This document shows positions 24,052-32,664 of a stretch of DNA of 33,346 nucleotides, piece by piece. The stretch covers positions 1 to 33,346 of the forward strand of contig CAYFSJ010000013.1 in the NCBI GenBank assembly GCA_964345765.1, read 5' to 3'. This DNA comes from DUUI01 sp964345765 (GTDB lineage: Bacteria; Bacillota_I; Bacilli_A; Erysipelotrichales; Erysipelotrichaceae). Position numbers and translations under genes: made by a program. Positions within the stretch are counted from its first letter, which is position 1. Each line of letters begins with the position of its first letter. The notes under the pieces are model-generated. The model saw only the letters and a list, made by a program, of their open reading frames with translations, was not told where the DNA came from and searched no databases.

Positions 24052-24533
24052 TGATTAAATTTGGAACAATTCTAAAACCTGTTGGACTTCAAGGGGAAGT
24101 AAGAGTTTTTTCAGATTCTGATTTTATAAGTGAGAGATTAATGAAGGGTCAACACTTCTTGGGTGATGGCCAAACATTAACAGTCTCCAAAGCAAGTAGT
24201 AGTGGAAATCTACACAAAGTAAAGTTCAAGGAAATCAATTCCATTGAAGAAGCTGAAAAATTTAGACAAGTCGATTTAATGATTGAAGAATTAGATGATT
24301 CTCTTTTAGAAGAAGATGAATACTTCTATACGGATCTGATTGGTTGTCAAGTCTATGAAAATAGTCAGCTTGTTGGAAAAGTGATTGATGTGATTGAAGC
24401 GAGTGCTCATCCATTATTGAAGATTAAAACAGAACAAGAAGAATTTTATTTGCCTTTTGTGAAGGCCTTTGTTTTAGAGGTTAAACTTGATGAAAGAATT
24501 ATTGAAGTCAACTTAATTGAGGGACTACGATGA
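24051..24533 (+). CDS. rimM: Ribosome maturation factor RimM
   Basis: This 160-residue protein helps mature the 30S head and binds S19. The N-terminal barrel begins KFGTILKPVGLQGEVRVF, the VKFKEINSIEEAEKFR element follows, and the C-terminal PRC-barrel starts at about residue 90 with YFYTDLIGCQVYE and includes HPLLKIK and FYLPFVKAFV. Length and order are normal. It overlaps khpA by one base and trmD by four (ATGA). Confidence 0.96.
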   Translation: MIKFGTILKPVGLQGEVRVFSDSDFISERLMKGQHFLGDGQTLTVSKASSSGNLHKVKFKEINSIEEAEKFRQVDLMIEELDDSLLEEDEYFYTDLIGCQVYENSQLVGKVIDVIEASAHPLLKIKTEQEEFYLPFVKAFVLEVKLDERIIEVNLIEGLR

Positions 24534-25240
24534 AGATTAAAATTTTAACCTTATTTCCAGAACAATTTATTGGATTTAAAGAAACCTCTATTATTAAGAA
24601 AGCTCAATTAAAGGGCTTAGTTGAAATAGAACTAATCAATATCCGTGATTTCACTTTAGATAAACACAACCGTGTGGATGATAAACCTTATGGTGGTGGT
24701 GCTGGACTGGTGATGCGTGCTCAACCTGTTTTAGATGCTTTGAGAAGTGTTAGAAGCAGTGAGTCAAAAGTCATTGTACCAAGTGCCTCAGGAGTGGTTT
24801 ATGATCAATCTTGGGCAGTACAATTATCAAAAGAGAAGGAATTGGTGCTAATCTGTGGTCATTATGAGGGCATGGATGAGCGAATCATGGATGAGGTTGA
24901 TCATCAATTTTGTATAGGTGACTATATATTAACGGGTGGTGAATTGCCGGCCATGATTATTAGTGATTCAGTGATACGACTTTTAGAGGATGTTATTACT
25001 AAAGAATCCAATTTAGAAGAAAGTTTTGTTGATGGGTTAGTTGAATATCCCCATTATACGACCCCTTATGAGTATGAGGGTAAAACAGTTCCTGAAGTCC
25101 TTATTTCAGGTCATCATGAAAAGATTAGAAAGTATCGATTAAAAGAGTCTCTAAGAAGAACGAAACAGAATCGACCTGATCTTTTAGAAAAGAAAGAATT
25201 ATCTCAAGAAGAAATTGAACTCTTAAGAGAACTTGATTGA
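24530..25240 (+). CDS. trmD: tRNA (guanine-N1)-methyltransferase TrmD
   Basis: This 236-residue SPOUT methyltransferase makes m1G37 in tRNAs and so prevents +1 frameshifting. The deep-knot SAM site is seen as LICGHYEGMDERI followed by IGDYILTGGELPAM. The N-terminal KILTLFPEQF and DDKPYGGGAGLVMRAQPV are equally typical, and the C-terminal domain contains SGHHEKIRKYR. It is an essential enzyme of normal length. It shares four bases with rimM. A possible promoter for rplS overlaps its stop codon. Confidence 0.98.
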   Translation: MKIKILTLFPEQFIGFKETSIIKKAQLKGLVEIELINIRDFTLDKHNRVDDKPYGGGAGLVMRAQPVLDALRSVRSSESKVIVPSASGVVYDQSWAVQLSKEKELVLICGHYEGMDERIMDEVDHQFCIGDYILTGGELPAMIISDSVIRLLEDVITKESNLEESFVDGLVEYPHYTTPYEYEGKTVPEVLISGHHEKIRKYRLKESLRRTKQNRPDLLEKKELSQEEIELLRELD

Positions 25241-25265
25241 TTTTCTAGAGTCAATATGGTAAAGT
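25237..25265 (+). promoter_or_regulatory. Possible rplS promoter
   Basis: TTGATT (25237-25242), overlapping the trmD stop, and TAAAGT (25260-25265) are 17 bases apart. Both boxes are imperfect. A start near 25272 would place the whole leader hairpin in the transcript. Confidence 0.4.
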
Positions 25266-25274
25266 AATAAAGCT

Positions 25275-25309
25275 TTTGGTTCCGCTGTTAGTACTGAATA
25301 TGAACCAAA
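25275..25309 (+). ncRNA. L19 leader-like structured 5' UTR of rplS
   Basis: TTTGGTTC (25275-25282) pairs perfectly with GAACCAAA (25302-25309), enclosing CGCTGTTAGTACTGAATAT. From memory this stem and its CGCTGTT interior resemble the Firmicutes L19 leader, an RNA element upstream of rplS thought to let L19 control its own synthesis. It sits 21 bases before the rplS start. A covariance-model scan would decide. Confidence 0.6.
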
Positions 25310-25330
25310 TTAAAGAAGGAGTGTGTCAAG

Positions 25331-25678
25331 ATGAATTTAGGATTAGTACAAGAAATAACTAAATCTCAGTTAAAGACAGATTTACCAGAATTAAGAACTG
25401 GTTATACTGTCCGCGTTGATGTTCGCATTAAGGAAGGCGACAAAACAAGAATCCAGGCTTTCGAAGGTGTAATTATCGCTAAAGAAGGTGGCGGAATTAA
25501 CGAATCTATTCTAGTCAGAAAGATTTCAAATGGTGTTGGAGTTGAACGTAAATTCCCACTACATTCACCAATTATTGCTGATATTACGGTTGTTCGTAAA
25601 GGACGAGTACGTCGTAGTAAGTTATTTTACTTACGTGATCGTTCAGGTAGAGCAGCACGTCTTAAAGAAATTCGTTAA
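25331..25678 (+). CDS. rplS: Large ribosomal subunit protein bL19
   Basis: This 115-residue protein is ribosomal protein L19, at the 30S-50S interface. Typical segments are LRTGYTVRVDVRIKEGDKTR, IQAFEGVIIAKEGGG and FPLHSPIIADITVVRKGRVRR, ending with LYYLRDR-like FYLRDRSGRAARLKEIR. AGAAGGAG lies upstream of the ATG. A structured leader precedes it and a strong terminator follows directly, so rplS can be an independent unit. Confidence 0.98.
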   Translation: MNLGLVQEITKSQLKTDLPELRTGYTVRVDVRIKEGDKTRIQAFEGVIIAKEGGGINESILVRKISNGVGVERKFPLHSPIIADITVVRKGRVRRSKLFYLRDRSGRAARLKEIR

Positions 25679-25682
25679 AACG

Positions 25683-25707
25683 AGCCGTTATCAAAACGGC
25701 TTTTTTT
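25683..25707 (+). terminator. Terminator after rplS
   Basis: AGCCGTT (25683-25689) pairs with AACGGCT (25695-25701), followed by a run of seven T (25701-25707). The lepB start codon lies only six bases beyond the T-run. Confidence 0.85.
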
Positions 25708-25713
25708 GAAATT

Positions 25714-26259
25714 ATGAGAAGAAAACCTTATCTATGGTCATTATTTAAATCAATCCTATTAGCACTAATCCTTGTTCTAATTATTAACACATGGTTTTTT
25801 AAACCTGTTATGGTCGTTGGTAATTCAATGTTTCCAACCCTTGAAGATGGACAACAAGGATTCTCATCGGTAATTGCCCTCAATACACAAGGCTTAGAGC
25901 GCTTTGACGTAGTGGTCGTAAAAGCGGATGAAAATTATCTAGTCAAACGAGTTATCGGTTTACCTAATGACACCATTGAATTTAAGAATGAACAATTAAT
26001 GATTAATGGTCAATTAATTGATCAATATTTTTTAAATCAACAATATGTCGATCAACTCAAACAATCATATATTCAGTTTACCTCGGACTTTGGTCCAATA
26101 ACAATTGGTCCTGATGAATATTTTTTAATGGGGGATAATCGACCATTATCGGTTGATTCACGCTTTAGTCAATATGGACCATTTAAGAAAGAGGCTATTA
26201 TTTCCAAAGACTTATATGTCATTTATCCATTTTCTCAAATAAAGAAAGTAGGTCATTAA
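25714..26259 (+). CDS. lepB: Signal peptidase I
   Basis: This 181-residue membrane protease removes signal peptides from exported proteins. One N-terminal membrane helix (about residues 10-28) is followed by the catalytic domain with VVGNSMFPTL (nucleophile Ser38), YLVKRVIGLPND (general base Lys78) and MGDNRPLSVDSR. It is the short Gram-positive type. The start ATG at 25714 has no Shine-Dalgarno site: the bases before it are the terminator T-run and GAAATT. No better start is found downstream before the membrane helix. Expression must depend on read-through of the rplS terminator or an unseen promoter. One base separates its stop from rbgA. Confidence 0.95.
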   Translation: MRRKPYLWSLFKSILLALILVLIINTWFFKPVMVVGNSMFPTLEDGQQGFSSVIALNTQGLERFDVVVVKADENYLVKRVIGLPNDTIEFKNEQLMINGQLIDQYFLNQQYVDQLKQSYIQFTSDFGPITIGPDEYFLMGDNRPLSVDSRFSQYGPFKKEAIISKDLYVIYPFSQIKKVGH

Positions 26260-26260
26260 C

Positions 26261-27112
26261 ATGAGTGTACAATGGTTTCCAGGTCATATGACCAAGGCCA
26301 TTCGACAAATCCAACAACGTATATCTGAAGTGGATATGGTGATTGAATGTCGTGATGCTCGGATTCCTTTTTCCTCAAGTAATCCAGTGATTGATCAAAT
26401 CATTGGTAACAAACCACGCTTAATTGTATTAACTAAAAAAGATCTAGCAATTAGTTCAATCACTAGTGAATGGGTTGAATCCTTACAACAAGAAGAAACA
26501 CAGGTGGTTGTTTTAAATGTGCTCAAGGATAATGTTCATCGTCATATTTTAAATGGTTGTATGGCAGCCATGAAACCAAAACATGATCGAGATTTAGCAA
26601 GGGGTATTAAACCACGAATGATTCGTGCCTTAATCTTGGGGGTGCCTAATGTTGGGAAATCAACCTTAATGAATCGCTTGTTTAAAAAGAAAGTGGCTGA
26701 TGTGTCAAATCGACCAGGTGTCACCAGAGCCTTAAAGAAAGTAAAGGTATCAGACAAATTGGAGGTCATTGACAGTCCAGGTTTATTATGGCCAAAATTT
26801 GATGATGTCAGAATTGGATATCATTTAGCACTTTGTTTAAGTGTTAAAGAGACCGGCTATCAAATTGATGAGGTCATTCAATATGGACTTTGTCGCTTAA
26901 GTGAACTGGTTAAAGAGAGAATACTTGAGACCTATCAAGTAGACTCGCTGGATGATTTAGAGACAGTGAAAGAAGCTGCTGCAACGCTTCGAAATCAACC
27001 TATTGATCGTGGAGCTCAAATCATCTTATCTGATATTCAAAACCATAAGTTTGGTCCAATGAGTTGGGAGCGTTATGATACATTTCGAGACACCGTATTG
27101 GAAACTGAATAA
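26261..27112 (+). CDS. rbgA: Ribosome biogenesis GTPase RbgA (YlqF)
   Basis: This 283-residue circularly permuted GTPase acts late in 50S assembly. The permuted order is visible: G4 TKKDL (about residue 58) precedes G1 GVPNVGKST (about 127-135) and G3 DSPGLLWP (about 172). The N-terminal WFPGHMTKA is the family signature, and the C-terminal helical domain that touches rRNA is present. Length is normal. It sits between lepB and rnhB as in many Firmicutes, and its 3' end overlaps rnhB by 38 bases. Confidence 0.97.
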   Translation: MSVQWFPGHMTKAIRQIQQRISEVDMVIECRDARIPFSSSNPVIDQIIGNKPRLIVLTKKDLAISSITSEWVESLQQEETQVVVLNVLKDNVHRHILNGCMAAMKPKHDRDLARGIKPRMIRALILGVPNVGKSTLMNRLFKKKVADVSNRPGVTRALKKVKVSDKLEVIDSPGLLWPKFDDVRIGYHLALCLSVKETGYQIDEVIQYGLCRLSELVKERILETYQVDSLDDLETVKEAAATLRNQPIDRGAQIILSDIQNHKFGPMSWERYDTFRDTVLETE

Positions 27113-27653
27113 ACTTGTTCTAGGATTAGACGAAGCTGGAAGGGGACCCTTAGCTGGACCGGTGGTCGTGGCTGGAGTTATCTTAAAGCCTAATCTTTAT
27201 CATCCAGATTTGAATGATTCAAAAAAGTTAACGGCTAAAAAACGCAATCTTTTATTTAATTGGATTATCGATCATGCGTATCAAGTTGAGGTTGAGATCT
27301 TAAGTGAAAAAGAGATTGATGCTTCTAATATTTATGCTTGTGCCCAACTGGGCATGCAAAGAATTGCTGATAAGGTAAAAGCTTCTTGTGTCTTAAGTGA
27401 TGCGATGCCACTGATTTGTGGTTGTGACTTTCAAGCAATCATAAAGGGTGATCAAAAGAGTGTCAGTATTGCGGCGGCCAGTATTATTGCGAAAGTGATA
27501 CGAGATGATATTATGGCTATTTATGATCGACTCTATCCACAATATGGATTTAAGAAACATAAAGGCTATCCAACTAAAGCGCATTATCAAGCAATTAAAG
27601 AATGTGGCGTTTGCGAGATTCATCGGAAAACATTTAAGTTGTTTAAAGATTAG
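27075..27653 (+). CDS. rnhB: Ribonuclease HII
   Basis: This 192-residue enzyme cuts RNA in RNA-DNA hybrids and starts removal of single ribonucleotides from DNA. The active-site motif is LGLDEAGRGPLAGPVV with Asp19 and Glu20, followed by NDSKKLTAKKR, KGDQKSVSIAAASIIAKVIRD and the C-terminal YGFKKHKGYPTKAH. ATG 27075, preceded by GGGAG, lies 38 bases inside rbgA; the next codons up to the active site offer no other start, so the overlap is real. It lacks the long N-terminal extension of B. subtilis RNase HII but is a usual length otherwise. A terminator begins within its last codons. Confidence 0.95.
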   Translation: MIHFETPYWKLNKLVLGLDEAGRGPLAGPVVVAGVILKPNLYHPDLNDSKKLTAKKRNLLFNWIIDHAYQVEVEILSEKEIDASNIYACAQLGMQRIADKVKASCVLSDAMPLICGCDFQAIIKGDQKSVSIAAASIIAKVIRDDIMAIYDRLYPQYGFKKHKGYPTKAHYQAIKECGVCEIHRKTFKLFKD

Positions 27654-27669
27654 GAAGACTAATCTTTTT
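27647..27669 (+). terminator. Terminator after rnhB
   Basis: AGATTAG (27647-27653, including the rnhB stop) pairs with CTAATCT (27659-27665) around GAAGA, then TTTTT (27665-27669). The dprA start lies 15 bases on. Confidence 0.7.
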
Positions 27670-27683
27670 CTCATCTAAAAAGT

Positions 27684-28436
27684 ATGAGAGAAAAATTAAT
27701 TAATTTATCGATTTATCATAAAGGAAACTACAACAAGATTTTAAGGGCAATCTCAAATAGAGAGTGGGTCAGTCCTCAGAAGACTCAATTTAAAACAGTT
27801 GTTATTTATGATAAAGAGTACCCAAAAAGCTATTATCGTTTACAATATCCACCACTCGTGTTATTTTATGAAGGTAATATTGATTTATATAATCATTCTT
27901 GCATAAGCGTTGTAGGTTCTCGATCACTCGATCCCTATAGTGAGAAAACAACAAGACAATTGGTCGATATGATAAAGCAAAAGTATGTGATTGTTTCAGG
28001 TTGTGCCAAAGGTATTGATAGTATCGCTCATCAGTCTGCTATTTCTAATGGTCAAACCATTGGAATTCTAGGTTGTGGCTTAGATATTGTCTATCCTAAA
28101 TCCAATCAGAAATTAATTGAGATTATTAAACAAAAGCATTGTTTAGTGTCTGAATTTCCAGATGGAGTAGGGCCTTTAAAACATCATTTCCCATGGCGTA
28201 ATCGATTAATTGCAGCAAGTAGTCCAATTCTTTGGGTGATGTCAGGAATGATTAAAAGTGGTACAATGCATACCATTAATCAGGCGATGGAGCTTGATAA
28301 TGAAATCTATGCGCTACCTCATCCATATCAAAGTGAATTATCTGGAGCTCCTCATTTAAGCATTAATCAAGGAGCGACCTTATTAAATAAAGAAGTCATT
28401 GAAGACTTAATGAATCGAGTAGTTAGGAGTAGTTAA
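27684..28436 (+). CDS. dprA: DNA-processing protein DprA
   Basis: This 250-residue protein has the DprA Rossmann-fold core, which loads RecA on incoming single-stranded DNA during transformation. Family motifs are ISVVGSRSLDPYSE, VSGCAKGIDSIAHQSAI, IGILGCGLDIVYP and the DNA-binding FPWRNRLIAASSP. KSGTMHTINQAMEL and NQGATLL follow. The usual V-x-EA after the RNR motif reads VMSG here. It is shorter than the usual 280-370 residues and lacks a C-terminal winged-helix extension, as in other compact Firmicutes versions. There is no clear Shine-Dalgarno site before ATG 27684 and a terminator ends 15 bases upstream. No com genes are in the window. Its stop overlaps topA by one base. Confidence 0.9.
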   Translation: MREKLINLSIYHKGNYNKILRAISNREWVSPQKTQFKTVVIYDKEYPKSYYRLQYPPLVLFYEGNIDLYNHSCISVVGSRSLDPYSEKTTRQLVDMIKQKYVIVSGCAKGIDSIAHQSAISNGQTIGILGCGLDIVYPKSNQKLIEIIKQKHCLVSEFPDGVGPLKHHFPWRNRLIAASSPILWVMSGMIKSGTMHTINQAMELDNEIYALPHPYQSELSGAPHLSINQGATLLNKEVIEDLMNRVVRSS

Positions 28437-30451
28437 TGAAAAAATTAGTCATTGTAGAGTCTCCCTCTAAATCAAAAACCATTGAAAAGTATTTGGGAGA
28501 TGAGTTTAAAGTTGTCAGTTCAAAAGGTCATATCAGAGACTTAGCCACCAAAGGAAAAGAAGGGCTAGGGGTTGATGTTGATGATCAGTTTCAGGCAACC
28601 TATATTGTTAATAAAGATAAGAAAGATGTTGTTAAACAACTAAAGAAAGATGCACAAAAAGCAGAGAAAGTATATCTGGCAACCGACCCGGACCGTGAAG
28701 GGGAAGCTATTTCTTATCATTTAGCTCAAGAGCTAGGGGTCGATATTGATGATCAAAACCGTGTCGTCTTTAATGAGATTACCAAAGATGCGGTTTTAAA
28801 TGCGTTTAATAAACCTCGTCAGATTGACATGGACTTGGTTAAGTCGCAGGAAACACGTCGTATCTTAGATAGAATTATTGGTTTTAAGCTTTCTAAATTA
28901 CTTAAGAGCAAAATTCGTTCTAAATCAGCAGGACGAGTTCAATCGGTTGCGCTTAAGATTATTGTTGATCGTGAGAAAGAAATTAAGAAGTTTAAACCAA
29001 CTGAATATTGGAGTATTAAAGCGCTCTTTAATGAAAAGAAAAAAGAGTTTGAAGCGTCTTTAGAAAAATACAACAACAAGAAGGTCAAAATTGATAACCA
29101 AGAACAAGCACAAGATATCTTAAAAGAAGTTGAAGGTCCTTTAACCTTAGATAAGATTACACAGCGTAATCGCAAGAAGGAATCAAAATTAATCTTTATT
29201 ACGTCCACTTTACAACAAGAAGCGGCTAATAAATTAAATTTTAATTCCCGTAAAACAATGAGAGTCGCCCAGAAATTATATGAAGGGGTTCAATTAAGTG
29301 ATGAACTGGTCGGGTTAATTACCTATATGCGTACGGACTCAAATCGTATGTCACAAGGTTTTGTTGAGACAACATTGGATTATATTAAAGATGAATATGG
29401 AAAAGAATATGTTGGGAAATACCGTTTCTCTTCTAAAGCAAGTGCTCAAGATGCCCACGAAGGGATTCGTGTGACAGATATTCATCGCACTCCCGAAAGT
29501 ATCAAATCATTTTTAACCAATGATGAGTTTAAACTCTATTCGCTAATTTATGCTAGAACCTTAGCTTCATTAATGGCACCAGCTAAACAATTGAGCTTAA
29601 AATATTCGTTTGTTAAAAATGGCTATGAATTTGTGGCTAATGGTATAACAACAACCTTTGATGGATATACCAAAGTTTATGGTAAATATGAGAGTACCAG
29701 TGAAACCTTGTTACCTGAATTAGAGGAAAAACAAGCCTATACGCCTCAAAAACTAGAGCCAAATCAACACTTTACTCAACCACCACTTCGTTTTAATGAA
29801 GCCCGTTTAATTAAAGAGCTTGAAGAGAATGGAATTGGTCGTCCTAGTACTTATTCAATGATTATGGATACGATTGTTTCTAGAGGTTATGTCGAATACA
29901 AGGCAGCGAGTGATACATCCAAGGCAAAAGTCTTTATTCCAACAGAACAAGGAATGACGACGGATGAAAAACTAGGTGAACATTTCTCGGATATTATTAA
30001 TGTTGAGTATACCGCCAATATGGAGAAGGAACTCGATGAGATTGCTGATGGGAATGAAGATCATGTAGCAGCGCTTCGAGAGTTTTATGATCGTTTTGAT
30101 CCTATGGTTAAGAAAGCCTATGACAATATGGAGAAAGCACCACTAGAATATGTGGGTGAAAAATGTCCAGAAGATGGTGGCGAACTTGTTTATCGCTTTG
30201 GACGTTTTGGTAAGTTTATTGCCTGTGAAAACTATCCAGATTGTAAGTATCATCGTCCTTTAGCAAATAAAGTGAAGAAACCGGCTGAACCAACGGGAGA
30301 GGATTGCCCAGAATGTGGTAAGCCACTGGTTAAGCGTATCTCTCGTTACAATAAACAATTTGTCGCCTGTTCAGGGTTCCCTAAATGTCGATATATTAAA
30401 CCTGGTTCAACTCAACCAATTGAGAAAAAAGAAGAAGCAAATGAAGATTAA
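28436..30451 (+). CDS. topA: DNA topoisomerase I
   Basis: This 671-residue type IA topoisomerase relaxes negative supercoils. The Toprim domain has KLVIVESPSKSKTIEKYLG and the metal-binding DPDREGEAISYHL. The catalytic Tyr297 is in ITYMRTDSNRMS. Further on, HEGIRVTD and GIGRPSTYSMIM are typical. The C-terminus holds two zinc-finger-like repeats: the second (CPECG to ACSGFPKC) has four Cys, the first (CPEDG to ACENYPDC) has only three, with Asp where the second Cys would be. Length is close to that of B. subtilis TopA. It is read from a one-base overlap with dprA and is followed by trmFO, as in Bacillus. Confidence 0.97.
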   Translation: MKKLVIVESPSKSKTIEKYLGDEFKVVSSKGHIRDLATKGKEGLGVDVDDQFQATYIVNKDKKDVVKQLKKDAQKAEKVYLATDPDREGEAISYHLAQELGVDIDDQNRVVFNEITKDAVLNAFNKPRQIDMDLVKSQETRRILDRIIGFKLSKLLKSKIRSKSAGRVQSVALKIIVDREKEIKKFKPTEYWSIKALFNEKKKEFEASLEKYNNKKVKIDNQEQAQDILKEVEGPLTLDKITQRNRKKESKLIFITSTLQQEAANKLNFNSRKTMRVAQKLYEGVQLSDELVGLITYMRTDSNRMSQGFVETTLDYIKDEYGKEYVGKYRFSSKASAQDAHEGIRVTDIHRTPESIKSFLTNDEFKLYSLIYARTLASLMAPAKQLSLKYSFVKNGYEFVANGITTTFDGYTKVYGKYESTSETLLPELEEKQAYTPQKLEPNQHFTQPPLRFNEARLIKELEENGIGRPSTYSMIMDTIVSRGYVEYKAASDTSKAKVFIPTEQGMTTDEKLGEHFSDIINVEYTANMEKELDEIADGNEDHVAALREFYDRFDPMVKKAYDNMEKAPLEYVGEKCPEDGGELVYRFGRFGKFIACENYPDCKYHRPLANKVKKPAEPTGEDCPECGKPLVKRISRYNKQFVACSGFPKCRYIKPGSTQPIEKKEEANED

Positions 30452-31721
30452 TATTATTGGGGCTGGATTAGCTGGCTCTGAGGCAGCTTATCAATGTCTA
30501 AAAGCAGGTTTTAAAGTTAATTTATATGAAATGAGACCAACCAAACTAACACCAGCACATACTTCTGGTAAGTTTGGGGAGTTGGTCTGTTCTAATTCTT
30601 TAAGATCAAATGATATTCATAATGCTGTTGGTCTATTAAAAGAAGAAATGCGACGCTTGGATTCCTTAATTATGAAGGCAGCTGATCAAAGTAGTGTTCC
30701 TGCGGGAAGTGCACTTGCAGTTGATAGGGATCAATTCTCAAATATCATTGAAGAAACGTTAATGAGTTTTGATAAGTTTAATAAAATCGAAGAAGAAGTC
30801 ACTGTGATTCCAGAGGGCTTAACGATATTGGCAAGTGGTCCATTGACTTCTGATTCTTTAGCCAAGAGTCTGTTGGATTTCTTAGATGAAGAAGGACTCC
30901 ATTTTTATGATGCGATTGCGCCTGTGATTAATATTGAGTCTGTCGATATGTCTAAGGTTTATCGCAAGTCTCGTTATGATAAGGGTACTTCAGATTACTT
31001 AAATTGTCCGATGACTAAAGAAGAGTTCTTTAATTTCTATCATGAATTAATTAATGCTAAAACGGTAGAGCTAAGAGACTTTGAAGATGAGAAAGTCTTT
31101 GAGGGATGTATGCCAATTGAAGTAATGGCGAAGCGGGGAATTAAAACATTGACTTTTGGTCCGCTTAAACCAGTGGGTTTAGAACAAGATGGACAAAAAC
31201 CGTATGCCGTTGTTCAATTAAGACAGGATAATGCGGCTGGAACACTTTACAATTTAGTGGGTTTTCAGACACATTTAACATGGGGAGAACAGAAGCGTTT
31301 ATTAAGAATGATTCCTGGTTTAGAAAATGTTGAGATTGAACGCTATGGAGTGATGCATCGCAATACTTATATCAATTCACCTTTACATTTAAATCATCAT
31401 TATCAAGTAATTAAGAAACCTGATTTATATATTGCGGGTCAATTAAGTGGGGTAGAGGGCTATGTTGAATCAGCAGCCAGTGGTTTAGTGGCGGCACTTT
31501 ATGCCATCCAATCATCTGATGATAAAGTGGAATTGCCTCAATCAACGATGATGGCCTCAATGGCGCATTATGTTAGTTCAACAAGTTCTAAGCATTTTCA
31601 ACCGATGAACGCAAATTTTGGAATTCTTAGATCCAACCATAAGAAAAAAGAGGATAAGGTCAATCAAGCCTTAGAAGATTTAGATGGATTTATTCAAACA
31701 TTTAGACAACTTTTTGATTGA
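30441..31721 (+). CDS. trmFO: tRNA m5U54 methyltransferase TrmFO (folate/FAD-dependent)
   Basis: This 426-residue flavoprotein makes ribothymidine at position 54 of tRNA using methylenetetrahydrofolate and FAD. The N-terminal FAD site is INIIGAGLAGSEAAY, followed by the family markers LYEMRPTKLTPAHTS and LVCSNSLRS, where the Cys is a family-conserved residue. The C-terminal half has QLSGVEGYVESAASGLVAAL. I placed the start at ATG 30441 because the protein then begins directly with the FAD strand; the longer frame from 30315 lies inside topA. It overlaps topA by 11 bases and xerC by 38. Confidence 0.96.
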   Translation: MKINIIGAGLAGSEAAYQCLKAGFKVNLYEMRPTKLTPAHTSGKFGELVCSNSLRSNDIHNAVGLLKEEMRRLDSLIMKAADQSSVPAGSALAVDRDQFSNIIEETLMSFDKFNKIEEEVTVIPEGLTILASGPLTSDSLAKSLLDFLDEEGLHFYDAIAPVINIESVDMSKVYRKSRYDKGTSDYLNCPMTKEEFFNFYHELINAKTVELRDFEDEKVFEGCMPIEVMAKRGIKTLTFGPLKPVGLEQDGQKPYAVVQLRQDNAAGTLYNLVGFQTHLTWGEQKRLLRMIPGLENVEIERYGVMHRNTYINSPLHLNHHYQVIKKPDLYIAGQLSGVEGYVESAASGLVAALYAIQSSDDKVELPQSTMMASMAHYVSSTSSKHFQPMNANFGILRSNHKKKEDKVNQALEDLDGFIQTFRQLFD

Positions 31722-32583
31722 GTTTGAATTAACGACTTCTCAATCTGAGCATTCACTAGAAGCCTATAAACGAGATATATCACAATTTTTGAATTATTGT
31801 GTGGATCAAAATGTCAATGATTTAGGAGATGTTGATCAAGGCTTTATTTTCAACTTTCTTTCATTTCTTCAAGATAAAGAAACAAAACTTTCAGCTCGTA
31901 CTTTAAATCGAAAATGTAGTGCTAATCGTCGTTTCTTTGACTATGCTCATCAACAACAATTAGTGTCCCATAATCCTTTTAAACAAATAAAACATTTTAA
32001 AGAACCGAAGAATTTACCTGATTTTATGACTTTTGAAGATATTCAACAATTTCTGTATAGCATTGATACTTCAACAAACCTGGGTAAGCGTAACCGAGTG
32101 ATGTTTGAATTATTATATGCCTGTGGCTTGCGTTTATCTGAACTCATTCAATTAGAAATTAAGAATATCAATTTTGATGAATCGACATTAAGAATCTTTG
32201 GAAAGGGCAGTAAGGAAAGAATGGTTCCTTTCTATGATTCTATGTCAGAGGATTTAAAAGATTATATAAAGAATACAAGACCTCAATTACTAAAAACTCA
32301 AACTCATGATGTCTTATTTACAAATCAAAATGGTCAACCATTAACATCTAGGGGTGTTCAGTATCTTACTAACCAGATTGCCCTTAAAGCGGACATGCGC
32401 TTGAAGGTGCATCCACATATGTTTCGTCATAGTTTTGCGACGCACATGCTCGATAATGGGGCTGACTTAAGGTTGGTTCAAGAATTATTGGGTCATGAAA
32501 ACTTATCGACGACACAGATTTATACCCATGTCAGTGTTGATCGGTTAAAGGAAGTTTATCAAAAATCTCATCCGTGGGCATAA
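31684..32583 (+). CDS. xerC: Tyrosine recombinase XerC/CodV-like
   Basis: This 299-residue site-specific recombinase most likely resolves chromosome dimers at dif, as CodV does in Bacillus, where it also follows trmFO. The N-terminal SAM-like domain has SEHSLEAYKRDISQF. The catalytic set is complete: Arg150 in CGLRLSEL, Lys174 in FGKGSKER, His245 and Arg248 in HPHMFRHSFATHML, His271 in LLGHENLSTT and the nucleophile Tyr280 in IYTHVS. ATG 31684 lies 38 bases within trmFO; a TTG at 31714 is possible but would remove the first helix. No attached mobile element is seen, which supports the housekeeping role. hslV/hslU and codY, which follow in Bacillus, are absent. Confidence 0.94.
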   Translation: MDLFKHLDNFLIEFELTTSQSEHSLEAYKRDISQFLNYCVDQNVNDLGDVDQGFIFNFLSFLQDKETKLSARTLNRKCSANRRFFDYAHQQQLVSHNPFKQIKHFKEPKNLPDFMTFEDIQQFLYSIDTSTNLGKRNRVMFELLYACGLRLSELIQLEIKNINFDESTLRIFGKGSKERMVPFYDSMSEDLKDYIKNTRPQLLKTQTHDVLFTNQNGQPLTSRGVQYLTNQIALKADMRLKVHPHMFRHSFATHMLDNGADLRLVQELLGHENLSTTQIYTHVSVDRLKEVYQKSHPWA

Positions 32584-32615
32584 TTAACTATTGTGCTCAC
32601 TTTTTTATATGCTTC

Positions 32616-32640
32616 AATATCGATAGACGATATCGATATT
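32616..32640. promoter_or_regulatory. 25-bp operator-like inverted repeat before padR
   Basis: AATATCGATA (32616-32625) and TATCGATATT (32631-32640) form a perfect 10-5-10 inverted repeat, and a further half-site ATTCGATAT overlaps to 32646. It lies 25 bases before the padR start. Given how PadR proteins control their own genes, it is a good candidate operator. Confidence 0.65.
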
Positions 32641-32664
32641 CGATATAGAAGAGAGGTGAGCAGT

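Noticed and set aside
31684..32583. Integrase of a mobile island.
   Set aside because: Its place after trmFO matches the housekeeping xerC/codV position, and no attachment site or cargo is linked to it.
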